Shown piece after piece: positions 14,040-23,643 of a stretch of 64,000 nucleotides of DNA. This DNA is from Mantamonas sphyraenae. Its lineage: Eukaryota > CRuMs > Mantamonadidae. The stretch lies in contig JAPMXV010000040.1 in assembly GCA_026936335.1 (NCBI GenBank), positions 74,501-138,500 of the forward strand. Direction: 5' to 3'. The first letter of the stretch is position 1; the number at the start of each line of letters is the position of its first letter. Position numbers and translations under genes: made by a program. The notes beneath the pieces were generated by a model that searched no databases, had not been told where the DNA came from, and worked only from the letters and a program-made list of their open reading frames with translations.

Positions 14040-14547
14040 TCATCCGCCGTGGAGTGTGGACAGGAAGACCACGGTGTCTTTGTCTTCGAGCTCGGCGTCG
14101 AGTCCGCCAGCCACCTCGTAGTCGACGTCGTTGATGAGCACGAGAATGCCTGGGCGACTGAGCAAGGGGGAAAAGGTGAAGCGTGAACAAGCAGGACCGG
14201 GTGAGTTTGTGTGTTCAGCAGCGAGGGCAAGGGGCGAGGGTGGCAAAACGCACAGGGTGTCGCTCTGAATGAAAAAGTCCTCGCGCTTGGTAACCAGGGA
14301 GCGCAGGTGCTGCACGAGCTGGGACACAGTCAGGACGCCGTCTTGCTGCGTTGGTACATCCAGGGTGTGCTTCTTGACATCGTCAAAGCACAGCTCGAGG
14401 CCCGCCCTTGGGGAAGAGGGATGGCGAAGGAGGGGAGTCAGGATGGATTTGATTCCAAGGAAAGTGGGAGAAGAGAAGGGACATGGACAAGGCGGGCAAA
14501 ACAACTCACTGGAACTCGACATGGATGGTGAGTGTGGAAGAGCTCAT
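14040..14547 (-). CDS. URM1: Ubiquitin-related modifier 1
   Basis: Three exons (14547-14510, 14406-14254, 14157-14040) give 102 residues, against about 100 in the family. Introns are 14407-14509 (GTGAGT...CCAAG) and 14158-14253 (GTGCGT...CTCAG). The start is chosen because it yields an N-terminal HVEFQAGLELCF strand like the family's VEVEF...ELLF. URM1 is a ubiquitin-fold sulfur carrier: its C-terminal Gly-Gly is adenylated and thiocarboxylated to donate sulfur for 2-thiolation of wobble uridine in cytosolic tRNAs, and it can also be conjugated to proteins. The diagnostic segments RPGILVLINDVDYE and the C-terminal FLSTLHGG are present. It lies 48 bp downstream of the ABC1-like kinase stop on the same strand and converges on dynein. 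Confidence 0.95.
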
Positions 14548-14595
14548 TGGTTTTGTTGGTGGATGATGAATGTGGGAATTGTGTTGTTATGCGTG

Positions 14596-16325
14596 TCAAC
14601 GGGCGGCACTGTTCCCTGTGGTGCTGTTGCTGCCACTGTGCACACTCGTTGTTCCATGCAGGGCCTTGAGTTCGTCGTTGTGGCGACTAAACTCGCGTGC
14701 AATGCTCTCTGCCGCATAGTCCTCCCAGACGGCGAGGGTGCTGACGTTGTGTGCCGAGGTGAGGTGCCACCAACGCACAAGGCCACGCAGCAGCACACAG
14801 ACCCGAGTGAGCATGACCCACTCTTCAGGGACATCGGTGCCATCCAAGGGATCGGGATCAGAGTGGAGTTCGGGCCATTCCTCCTCGTCAATGGGTACGG
14901 TGTCAAACAACTTGACCAGGGCAAACACATGCCTGCGACGCCACTGCTCATCTGTCTCTGCCTTGCGTCGCTTCAACTTCATGCCAGCCGTCTCCATGAG
15001 CTCGGTGACTTTGGTTGGGTTGCGCTTGGAGGTCCAGAGGACGAGGCGGGCGAGGAGAAGGCGTTCGTTGTGGCTGAGTTCACAGGTCTGGCCAAAGTCC
15101 AGGGCAGCCACACGGCCATCCTCCAACACCTGAAAGTTGGCCATGTGTGGATCGGTGTTGAACAGACCATGCAGGAAGATACAATGGCCGTACATGCCAA
15201 ACACAGCTCGCAGTTTGCTGGCAATCTGTTCTTTGCTCTTGCCCACCGCCCATTGGCGCAGCGGCAGACCATCCACAAACTCCATCACAAAGAGAAACTT
15301 GGTCACCAGATCCTCGTAGACTCGGGGCACCAGCACAGCCTCCTGCACGCTGCTCTGCATCACTTCGTGGCGGATCAACGCCTGGTTACGCGCCTCCAAC
15401 TCGAAGTCAAACTCCCGTGCAATGGCATGCTGGTATTTGAGAAACATGCGGTCCATCGACGGCGATGCCCAATGGTTGAACAAGCGGATGTTCTCCACGT
15501 CGGTTTGGAAGGCACTCTGTGTGAACGGCGGCAGGCGGCAAACGCCGAGAGGGTGAGGCAGAGGGTGAGGACGACACGCAGGAACCAACCACGGAACAGG
15601 ACACACACACACACACACACACACAATCTTCGTGGCATGGATGATTGCACACGCACACAAAAGGAAGCCACAGCAGAATAAACAGTAAGAAAGCAGTGTG
15701 CTGGGAGCATGGAGGGGACCCTTACCTGGATGTCGGGCAGTTGCAGCTTGAGGACGACGTCGGAACCGTCACGGAGGACGGCACGGTGAACCTGGGACAC
15801 AGAGGCAGAAGCAAGGGGTGTCATGTCGATGTGTTCAAACACTCGGTCGTCGTCAAACTCTTTGACGGCAGCATCGATGGTGCTCTGCACCTGTTCACTC
15901 TCGAGACGAGGCAGATCGTCCAAGAGATCGTTCAGGGCCTGGGCATACTCCTGGGGCAGCTCGTTTCCACGCGCACCATACACCTGTGCATACTTGACAA
16001 ACAGCCCCTGCATGTCCACAGCCATCTCGGCCACCTCGGGGGCATACTGCTCATGCAGGTACGTCCACGAGTCGTTGCCCACTCGGCCCTTGGCCACACG
16101 CCGTTCGTTCCACTTGTAGGCACCCAGCAGAGGAAGCATGGTGCTCCAGAAGCGCCATGTGCGTTGTGTGCTCTGACTGCTGAGCATAAACACCAGTCCG
16201 CCTGCACCCAGGCCTGTGAGCAGCTGGGCGGCCGCGGGCCACTCGCCAATCTCCTCGCCTGCTCGTTTCACCGGCGCAAGCACATCCTCCAGGCTCACTC
16301 CTTCCGGTTGGGTTAGCTTTGACAT
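14596..16325 (-). CDS. ABC1/ADCK (UbiB) family atypical kinase
   Basis: Two exons (16325-15726 and 15516-14596) give 506 residues. The 209-nt intron has GTAAGG and CACACAG ends and carries a (CA)n tract. The UbiB/ADCK family consists of protein-kinase-like ATPases of mitochondria or plastids, usually linked to coenzyme Q synthesis and lipid homeostasis. The Ala-rich loop (PLASASVSQVHRA), the following VVLKLQLP lysine motif, the catalytic-loop equivalent TDPHMANF and ALDFG are visible. A hydrophobic stretch (LLTGLGAGGLVFML) near residue 40 could be a membrane anchor. The family KxGQ motif reads VKYAQ, so its glycine is replaced by alanine. The start leaves 103 bp to the divergent neighbour. 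The particular ADCK subfamily is uncertain. Confidence 0.9.
15601..15625. repeat. (AC)n microsatellite in ABC1K intron
   Basis: An uninterrupted AC dinucleotide run lies inside the 15517-15725 intron of the ABC1-like kinase gene. Confidence 0.95.
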
Positions 16326-16428
16326 GCTTCTTCGGATGGGATGTTGTGTGATTGCTTGCAGGGGGTGGGGCAGGCACCTGGTCCCAGGCCACGCCTTCCC
16401 CCCCCACTCCCAACACAACCTCGTCTGG
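16326..16428. promoter_or_regulatory. Divergent promoter gap, ABC1K / small unknown gene
   Basis: 103 bp separate the two start codons, so both 5' UTRs and core promoters must fit here or overlap the genes. No TATA box is evident. A C-rich tract lies near 16396-16408. Confidence 0.35.
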
Positions 16429-17034
16429 ATGGCCTCCTCTTCCGGCAATGCTGCGGATGCCACCGCTACGGGGACGTTGCAGGAAATGAGTCGGGAGGAG
16501 CGCATTTTGTACGAGTTGAATGCCATCAACGAGCTGACGGCGCTGATGTGAGTGCTTTCGCGCGCGGTGAGCAGCCTGAAGGGCGGTGCAGAGGGGGAAG
16601 AAGGGTGGACAGTGTGTGTGGAGGTGGGAAAGAGGTGGTTGCACTGGCGCAAAAGGGTGTGGGTGGACATGGGAACAAGGGAGCTGACACATGAGGTGAC
16701 ACGCGTGACGTGTGTGCTGCGTGTGGGCTGGTTGGTGATCAGCAACGACCGCCTGGTCTATCTGAACGACTACACGGCGGTGGCCAAGGCTGGTGCGATG
16801 GACATTGAAACACAGAAAAGGAAAATGGAGGCGGAAGAGGAGGAGGCGGAAGAGGAAGAGGAAGAGCAGCAGCGGTTTGGCGCGCAGGGATTCAAGAACG
16901 AAACGGCGGCATCGTTGGCCAAGCTGAAGGCCAGCCAGGACGCAAGGGGAGGCCCATTGTATCAAAGCCAGCAGGAGGCCCTGGCATCATTGCAGGTGTG
17001 GAAACAGCTGTTTGCAGCGGCAGGGAGCGAATGA
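16429..17034 (+). CDS. Small coiled-coil protein of unknown function
   Basis: Two exons (16429-16547 and 16743-17034) give 136 residues. The 195-nt intron starts GTGAGT and ends GATCAG, and the splice joins NELTALI to NDRLVYLNDYTAVAK in phase. The protein has a short Ser/Ala-rich N-terminus, a helical segment with heptad-like leucines (about 20-50), a Glu-rich run of about 20 residues (about 70-85) and a second helical end containing QQEALASLQVWKQL. It resembles a small subunit of a larger complex, but no family was recognised. It converges on the LRR gene with 26 bp between stops. The acceptor is supported only by phase and helix continuity. Confidence 0.65.
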
Positions 17035-17060
17035 ACAGGGGGTGCAGAGGTTGCATCTTT

Positions 17061-18950
17061 TCATTTGCGAGCGCGTTGCACAAGCGAGCGACGAGGCAGC
17101 TGCAGAGCCCTGCGTTCGGGAGCAGGATTGCCCTGGGCCGTGGAGTAGAGCAGAGTGGCCGTGTCATTGTCCAGGCCGTAGAGGTGGAGGCGTTGCTGAG
17201 CAGCCTGGGACAGGGGACGCACATGATCATCCTTGACAAGGGTGCGTTCTGCTTGGTTGCGCACACTGGCCACTGCCCGTTCTCTCTCCCTTTCTCGCAC
17301 CTGATCGTGGTACAGTGCCAGTCGAGAGGCATTCTGGCGAGCCAGGAGGGTGTTACCGATGGAGAACCCGTTGGCCGGACCCCATTGGGCACCCTCGTCA
17401 AAGTTGCTGGCCACCTCTGCGGCGCTGTCCTTGCTTCGGTTGTCCTTGCGTGTCTGCCACTCTGTGTGCACCAATTCCATGTAGCGCACCATACGCGAGG
17501 CAATCCACTCGTCGTTGCTGTGCCACAGGTCTGCGGGTGTCGTTCGAGGCCCAAATGCATGCTGATCCAACGCAGGAAGGGCCCAAGCCAACTGTTGACG
17601 CGTCTGTGCACTCACGCCCGTGTTGTGCAATCCCAGAAACTCCAGAGCTGTCCATCGTGGGCAGTGCAGGTCGTTGGCTTTGCGCAGCGTTTGCAGCACA
17701 CGTTGCATGGCTTCGTTGCTGACGCTGGGGCTGCCACTGAGATCCAAATGGGTGAGCATGGCCAGTGTGGTCAGTGCCACGAGAGTGTCGTAGGACACAG
17801 CCACGTCAGTCAGGTCCAGAAACCGAAGCCGCTCAAAGTGGATGAGCCGCTGCGTCCACCCTTCGTCCAGATGCTCCAAACGCAGGTGGGTCACTGTCTG
17901 AGGGATGGCCCCCAGCACCAGGTTGGAATGGCCCAGCAGGCTGAGTCTGTGGATGGGCAGTGTGTGGAGACCTGCAAGCACATCCGTGCTGGCTGCCTCC
18001 ACGCACAGCTCCGCTGCGTGGTTCCACGACGACGCCACGCTAATGTACGCTCGCAGACATGCCAACACGGTGGAAGAGTTGCGTGTGAGGGCGTCACCAC
18101 GACGAGCCACAAGTTGCAACTGCACTGGGTTGTGCTGAAAGACAAAAAACACGCGTGGATCGATGGCCTCCACATGCTCACTCAATGTGTGCACACACAA
18201 GTCACGCAAGGACCACAGCTGACTGGCCATGCGAGGACCCACACAGCTGCGTTGTGTGTTCACCACCCGCTGTCGTTTGAGACCAACACCTGCTTCCAAC
18301 ACCTCGTCTTCACTTCCCACTTCATCCAGCGGTCGTTTGACCCGCTGTGTGTTGAGATCCAACGTGGTTCCGTCGGACAATCGCACCTCGTTTGCACCCG
18401 GTCTGCGATTCAGTTTGGCCACACGCCGCTGTGCGTGACGTGCCAGCTGCTCCTTCTTTCGCCTATCCTCCTCACTCCCGGTCCCTCTCCTATGACCCAC
18501 ACTGCCCTGTGTGCCACCACTGAGCCCCACATTGGCCGTGCTGTGTGTGCGCTTCCCACTGGCATGCCGTTGGCGCTGGCGCCGTTTCGCCTGATCACTG
18601 CTCGAGTTCATCGCTGCCTTGGCCCTTGCCATTCGCTCTTTGAGGGACGTTTGCCCCTGTTGCCGTGGCAGAGTGGCTGTTGGAGGCATGGCCCCACCCA
18701 TTCCCATTGCATCCTGCACCGCCTGCGATGCCAGCCGTCCCACCAGCGCGTTTGTTGCGTCCCGCTCGGTGAATCTCTTCTTCCGCCGCTGCTTCTGTCT
18801 GAACAGTGCAAGCACAGACGAGTCGACACTCACGTCTTCGTCTTTGTCGCCTGTGTCCAGCATCAGGAACCCCTGCGGGCCATTCCCATCCATGGGTGTG
18901 TTCGAACGATGTTTTGTTTCTGCCCTCGCCCCATTCACCCACTCATCCAC
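17061..18950 (-). CDS. Leucine-rich-repeat protein with basic N-terminal region
   Basis: A single-exon frame of 629 residues if the first ATG (18950) is used. A second in-frame ATG at 18893 (MDGNGPQG) is an equally good start. Residues about 60-230 are Lys/Arg/Gln-rich and probably disordered. From about 235 onward irregular leucine-rich units appear (for example LRFLDLTDVAVS and LTHLDLSGSPSVS), so a protein-binding solenoid of the cysteine-containing or RI-like type is likely. The last 150 residues are polar and helical. No enzymatic motif is seen. The start lies 43 bp downstream of the DPH5 stop on the same strand. Function is unknown. Confidence 0.75.
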   Translation of the reverse strand: MDEWVNGARAETKHRSNTPMDGNGPQGFLMLDTGDKDEDVSVDSSVLALFRQKQRRKKRFTERDATNALVGRLASQAVQDAMGMGGAMPPTATLPRQQGQTSLKERMARAKAAMNSSSDQAKRRQRQRHASGKRTHSTANVGLSGGTQGSVGHRRGTGSEEDRRKKEQLARHAQRRVAKLNRRPGANEVRLSDGTTLDLNTQRVKRPLDEVGSEDEVLEAGVGLKRQRVVNTQRSCVGPRMASQLWSLRDLCVHTLSEHVEAIDPRVFFVFQHNPVQLQLVARRGDALTRNSSTVLACLRAYISVASSWNHAAELCVEAASTDVLAGLHTLPIHRLSLLGHSNLVLGAIPQTVTHLRLEHLDEGWTQRLIHFERLRFLDLTDVAVSYDTLVALTTLAMLTHLDLSGSPSVSNEAMQRVLQTLRKANDLHCPRWTALEFLGLHNTGVSAQTRQQLAWALPALDQHAFGPRTTPADLWHSNDEWIASRMVRYMELVHTEWQTRKDNRSKDSAAEVASNFDEGAQWGPANGFSIGNTLLARQNASRLALYHDQVRERERERAVASVRNQAERTLVKDDHVRPLSQAAQQRLHLYGLDNDTATLLYSTAQGNPAPERRALQLPRRSLVQRARK

Positions 18951-18993
18951 TCATCCACCGCACACCAAAGTGCCCCGTGGGAACACCCCAGCA

Positions 18994-19967
18994 TCATTCC
19001 TCCACGTCCACCTGTTCCCCACTTGTGAGCTCTTCCTCCTGGACTGCAAACCCTTCGAGAAACTGACGCTCCAGATCGTGGAGCTCACCCAGCACAATGA
19101 GTGAGTGCAAGGGTTCACCCATGTCCACCCTGGCCAGCTGTTCCAGTGATCCAAAGCGGATCTTTTGGTCGTACTGACCAACACGTGCGACGCCCACAGC
19201 AAGCGACTCGGGTGTGCAAATGCCCAGCTCCTTCTTCTCTTCGATGGCCATCAGCTGGGTGGCCGCCTGAGCCACACTCATGAACCGTGGTGGCTCGTAT
19301 TCTTTGATTTTGCCTCCACTGGCCAGCGAACGCACGGTCTGTTCCTTGACGCGGATGTCCAGCAGGCACAACGTGTGCAAACCCAGATCTGCATTGCCCT
19401 TGATCTTGTCATAGTAGCTGTCTGGTGTCCACGTGTCTGTCCACAGCACCACGCTGATCTGCGGGTGGCGGATCATCCACGTCACGCGGGTAAGGGACGC
19501 CACAACACATGCGAAGGGAGGTCAGTCAAGAATCCCTTGCCACTCTCCGTCTCCCTGTTCTCCTCCTGTCTCCAACTCACCGCCTCCCCAAACCTGTACA
19601 GACTGAGACCCGTGCAGCCGATGGCATTCATGATGGATGCATTGTGGATGACTTGCACCTCCACGCCCAGCTCGCGTGCACGCAGCACCAAATCCGCGTG
19701 CGTCGTGGCTCCAAATGGGTCGCCCACCACCAGCAGTGCTGCCGTGCCCTTCTCTGCCGCCTCCAGAATCTCATCCGCCGTTTCCACCATCTCTCGGTCT
19801 GCCACCACGATGGGAGAGCCGTAAAACTCTTCCAGAGCCTCCTGCCCTTCCGCCAGCAGCGACGTGTACCCTTCCAGGAAGACCTTGTCACACGACTTGA
19901 CCGCCTCCAGGCCTTTGACGGTGATATCCTTGTGGTCGCCCAATCCCAGGCCAATCAGATACAGCAT
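18994..19967 (-). CDS. DPH5: Diphthine methyl ester synthase
   Basis: Two exons (19967-19581 and 19458-18994) give 283 residues, the family length. The intron has a GTGAGT donor and CCGCAG acceptor, joining GEA to [13 protein letters not shown]5 is the SAM-dependent methyltransferase of diphthamide synthesis, modifying the ACP-histidine intermediate on elongation factor 2 in the cytosol. [11 protein letters not shown] at the N-terminus, [12 protein letters not shown], the [10 protein letters not shown] motif and DIRVKEQ are all typical. The start codon lies 63 bp from the divergent hyccin start. Confidence 0.95.
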
Positions 19968-20030
19968 CGTGGTTGTTTGGCGATTGTTGGTGGCCCGGTC
20001 GCGTTTGCCCAGCCAACCCGATCCCAGCGA
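19968..20030. promoter_or_regulatory. Divergent promoter gap, DPH5 / hyccin
   Basis: Only 63 bp separate the two start codons. No TATA-like box is visible. Confidence 0.35.
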
Positions 20031-20576
20031 ATGAGTGCCGAAGCGCTGTGCACCGCATTGGACTCGCTGGACGGCGATTCCGTAAAGAGTGCTGCTAACC
20101 AAGTGTTGAGTTTGGAGACGGAGGCTCTGCAGGAGGTTGTGGAGCAGCTTGTCGGCGAACAAGCCTTTTTGCTTGCGCTTGCCCGCTGGATGAGCTCCTC
20201 CGAGACGGCTGGCACGGTAGGTTGAAGGGGCACCCGTGCGACGGGTGTGTGTGCTGGGTGTGTTGTGTGTGCTGGGTGTGTGGATGGGTGGGGGGAAGGG
20301 GGGGAGAGTGCCGGGTGTGCGTGGGTGTGCGTGTGCCCCGTGTTGGAAAAGTCCCTGAGCTGACGATCCCTCTCCCTTTTGCACCCGCCCGTTCCACAGC
20401 GCAAGGATCCCGTGTGCAAGTTTCTGTTTGATCTCTTCCATCTCAAGGTCGAACGTGTACAGTTGCTGGTTGTTGAGTCTCTGCCGGTGCTGCTGTGGCA
20501 CTTTATGTGGCAAGCTAGCAATGCGGACACGGTGCTCGTCGGTGCGTTTGCCTTTTGCTTCGTCCCGTGATGCATG

Positions 20577-20617
<41 letters not shown>

Positions 20618-21661
20618 TGTATCTGCGCTTGTACACCTGTCCACTGACACAACCATGTACCCACGCCGCGTTCAGGCGTGGAAGCCGTGCTGGGGGCGTT
20701 GTTTGGCGAGGAAGTCAAGGCTGTATCGCGTGCTGGACAGGAGCAACAAGTGCTGCTGCCCTCGTTGGACAAGGCCAGTGTGTACCACAGCACAAGCGAC
20801 CTTGGCACTCGCACACAGTCGCTGACGACAGGAGTGCTGCGCGAGTACAACCTGAGCAAACAGGATCTGGTGCTGCACAGGTCGCCGCAGATGGATGGCG
20901 AGAACATCGACCGGTCACGGGACACACAACGCATGGCACTGGTGGCAGTGGCTTTGCGTCGTTATGCGGTGCACCTGGATGCCGTGTCGCTGGCCTCGCG
21001 TGTCTTTCTCTGCAATCTGACCACACGCGTGCTCCAGCTGGGGTTCCGCTGGACACAGGCCGACCTCGATGAGTTTGCCGAAATGGCATCCGATGTCCAA
21101 CTGAGTGTGCTCTCTGTCATGGAAGACGGCGCTGAGGACCAGGCGGCCGACTTGCAGGAACAGATTGTGCCTCTGTTTGGCCTTCAGGCGGCGTTTGTGC
21201 ACCGCAAGGCCCAAAGTCTCACCGAACCGCCGCAACTCAGCACAGCGTTGAGTTTCATCAGCTCAGGCTCGTTCAGCAACGACATCAGCAGCGACGGTGG
21301 CTCGTCGCGCAGCAAGAGCGCAGAGAAGGAAAGGGAAGCGGGCAACAAACTGGACAATGTGAGTGAGGACGAGGACGAGGATGAGGAGGATGAGGAACAG
21401 GAGGAAGAGGAGGAGCAGGATGAAGAGGACAGCAAGGACACACAGGAAGGCGAAGAAGAAGACGCCGCCTCGCAGTACACGCCTGTGGTCATTCCAGACA
21501 CGACGCTGATTGAGTTTGTGCCCATCCTCACGTACTGTCTGGCACGTCGCTCCACACGGGCAATGGCCTCAGAGGCACTCAAGCGGCTCAAGCTGCGAGC
21601 AGCTGTCGACGGGTATCCGGACAGCATGCTGGCAGCCCTGTGCATGTTCAAGAGTGGGTGA
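20031..21661 (+). CDS. Hyccin (FAM126)-like subunit of the PI4-kinase complex
   Basis: Three exons (20031-20216, 20400-20541, 20676-21661) give 437 residues. Donors are GTAGGT and GTGCGT, acceptors CCACAG and TTCAG, and phases match. Hyccin stabilises the plasma-membrane PI4KA-TTC7-EFR3 complex that makes PI4P. Recognisable family segments are [42 protein letters not shown] and a helical region after [16 protein letters not shown]. Residues about 325-365 are an acidic Glu/Asp run, unlike the animal proteins. The C-terminus ([21 protein letters not shown]) is not recognisable. It is followed by a 168-bp spacer and another plus-strand gene. Confidence 0.82.
20581..20614. repeat. (AC)17 microsatellite in hyccin intron 2
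   Basis: An uninterrupted 34-bp AC run lies inside the 20542-20675 intron. Confidence 0.97.
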
Positions 21662-21829
21662 ACAAGGACGACAACGAACAGGAGAGGAGGTAGACAGAGG
21701 GAGGTGAGAGAGGATGGGAGGACCATGGATGATGCATGGACATGTGTTGGCCGTGCATCGCTGCGCACCACAATGCAAGCTGAACTGAATTTTCTCGGAC
21801 CCCTCAGCCACATCAGCAACACGTGACCG

Positions 21830-23605
21830 ATGCGTTCCTTCCACTGTCGCTGCCTTAATGTCAGCGTGCACATCGACAAGGTAGAAGCGTTGAAAGACAG
21901 CGTGTGGATCCAGAATGAGACGAGCATGGAGTCAGCCTTCCGCGGGGAGTTTGCCGTGGGAGGTGCAGCGATGCAACACAAGATGCTTGTGACGTCGCGA
22001 CAAATCCACGGCACCACCTGGATGCTGTGGACATGCAACAACTGCAACATGGACGTGTATGCGTTCAGCACAGAGAACCCGTCGGTGGCCATTGTCAACG
22101 AGGCTCTGGTCAACAGCCAGGAACAGGTGGACAAGCTGCGTGCCACCGACGCATTTTCAGAGCTGTTTCAAATCCTGCTGCCCACAAGCACAGGCAGCTC
22201 GGGTGCGTCGCAGGGCGAGAGCGAAGAGAGCAACCCGGCGCTTCTGCGCAGGTTGCAACGCCAAGTCGACAAGTACATCACAGAGGAGAAGGCCCAGATG
22301 GAGGCTCGCATTGCGTAGGTTGGCATGGATTCGGGCCTGCAGTCTCGTGGATGTGTCCTTTGTGCTGCAGCTGCCCACACGAGCGACGTCATCACCAGGG
22401 AACACGATTCGCATGAGATTGGAAAATTCTGTGATTTTCCAGCCCCAGACTTTTGGGCGAACCCGAGAATGCTGACACGGCACACGCGATACACACACCG
22501 ACACACACACAGAGCGTTTGCAGAGGCGGAGCATGAGAAACTGCGCGCAAGGCAACGCAAGGTGCAAAGCGAGAGTCTGGTGCTGTGGAACAAAATCAAC
22601 CGAGTGACCGCGTCTGTGCTGGGCGATGCACAGCGGCTGGGCATTCTGACGAACCGGGAGGGCGACGCCGGGGCGAATACGTTCCATACGCAGGACGTAG
22701 AGGTGGAGGCCAACACACGGCAGAATGCAGGTGGAGCGGCATCGAGCACCACGAGCTCGACACGTGGTATCGGGCGGGCGCTGGCCGAATCGGCAAAGAA
22801 GGGCGGTGAATCCGCGCGAAAGGAGCGCGCTTTCGGCGAATCGACACCCGGCAAAGCAGGAGGACGCAAGACGCCGACATCGCAACCAGGAAGTCAAGAA
22901 GAAAGCCTGTTGAGCCTGAGCCTGCGATCGCAAAAGGAGAATGAGCGCGCAGAGAGGAGCAGGAGCGTGAGTAACGGGAAGCAGGGGTCGCTGGGAACGG
23001 TCGCGGAAGAAACGGACGACAAGGACGAGCTGGGCGAACTGGACGAGGCGTTTCTGGACAACGACGACGAGCAAGAAGACCTGTTCCAGCTGGATGAGGA
23101 GGAGATGGACAGTGTGGGAGGTGCAGGGAGCGAGGAAAAGTACATTGACGAGCTGGAGGAGCTGGACGACGAGGAACTGCTGGAAGACGAGGAGAGGGAG
23201 TTGGACACGCACGCACGCATCCCCATGAGTATGCCCATGGATGTGCCTCTGATGCGCTACAAGAGCAAGGGAGGCAACAGCAGCACAGTCAAGAGCAGCA
23301 GCGGGGGAGGGGACAACAGCGCAGGCAGCGGCGGTAGTGACACCATCGATGAGCTGCGTGGCCAACAGATGGACTTTAAGCGCAAGCGAAGCAGGTCACA
23401 GGGAAGGAATACGCTGGGCAAGTCGCTGGCGGACCTGCCTGTGCCACAGCTGAAGCCCGAGGAAATCGAAACGGGCTCCTCGCTTTCATTGGCCTCCTTC
23501 CTGGCCGTGGAAGAGGAGAATGCCACAGAGGACGACGCACGATTTTCCAGCACGTTTGCGCGTCCGTCTGGACGGGCCAAGAGCTTTGCCACGTCGTTGA
23601 TGTGA
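21830..23605 (+). CDS. Unknown acidic protein with a Cys-x2-Cys N-terminal domain
   Basis: Two exons (21830-22314 and 22513-23605) give 525 residues. The intron has a GTAGGT donor and CACACAG acceptor, and phase-2 joining makes a continuous helix from EEKAQMEARI into AFAEAEHEKLRAR. An in-frame TGA sits two codons before the chosen ATG. The N-terminal 130 residues look folded, with CRCLNVSVHIDKVE and TWMLWTCNNCNMDVYAFS, whose Cys-x2-Cys could bind metal. A coiled coil follows, then about 300 low-complexity residues rich in Glu/Asp and Ser. Conserved-looking C-terminal pieces are MPMDVPLMRY and LSLASFL. No family is recognised. It converges on the vWA gene with 38 bp between stops. Confidence 0.75.
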
Positions 23606-23643
23606 ATGAAATGGTTGATTCTGCGGCATGCTCAACACACACT

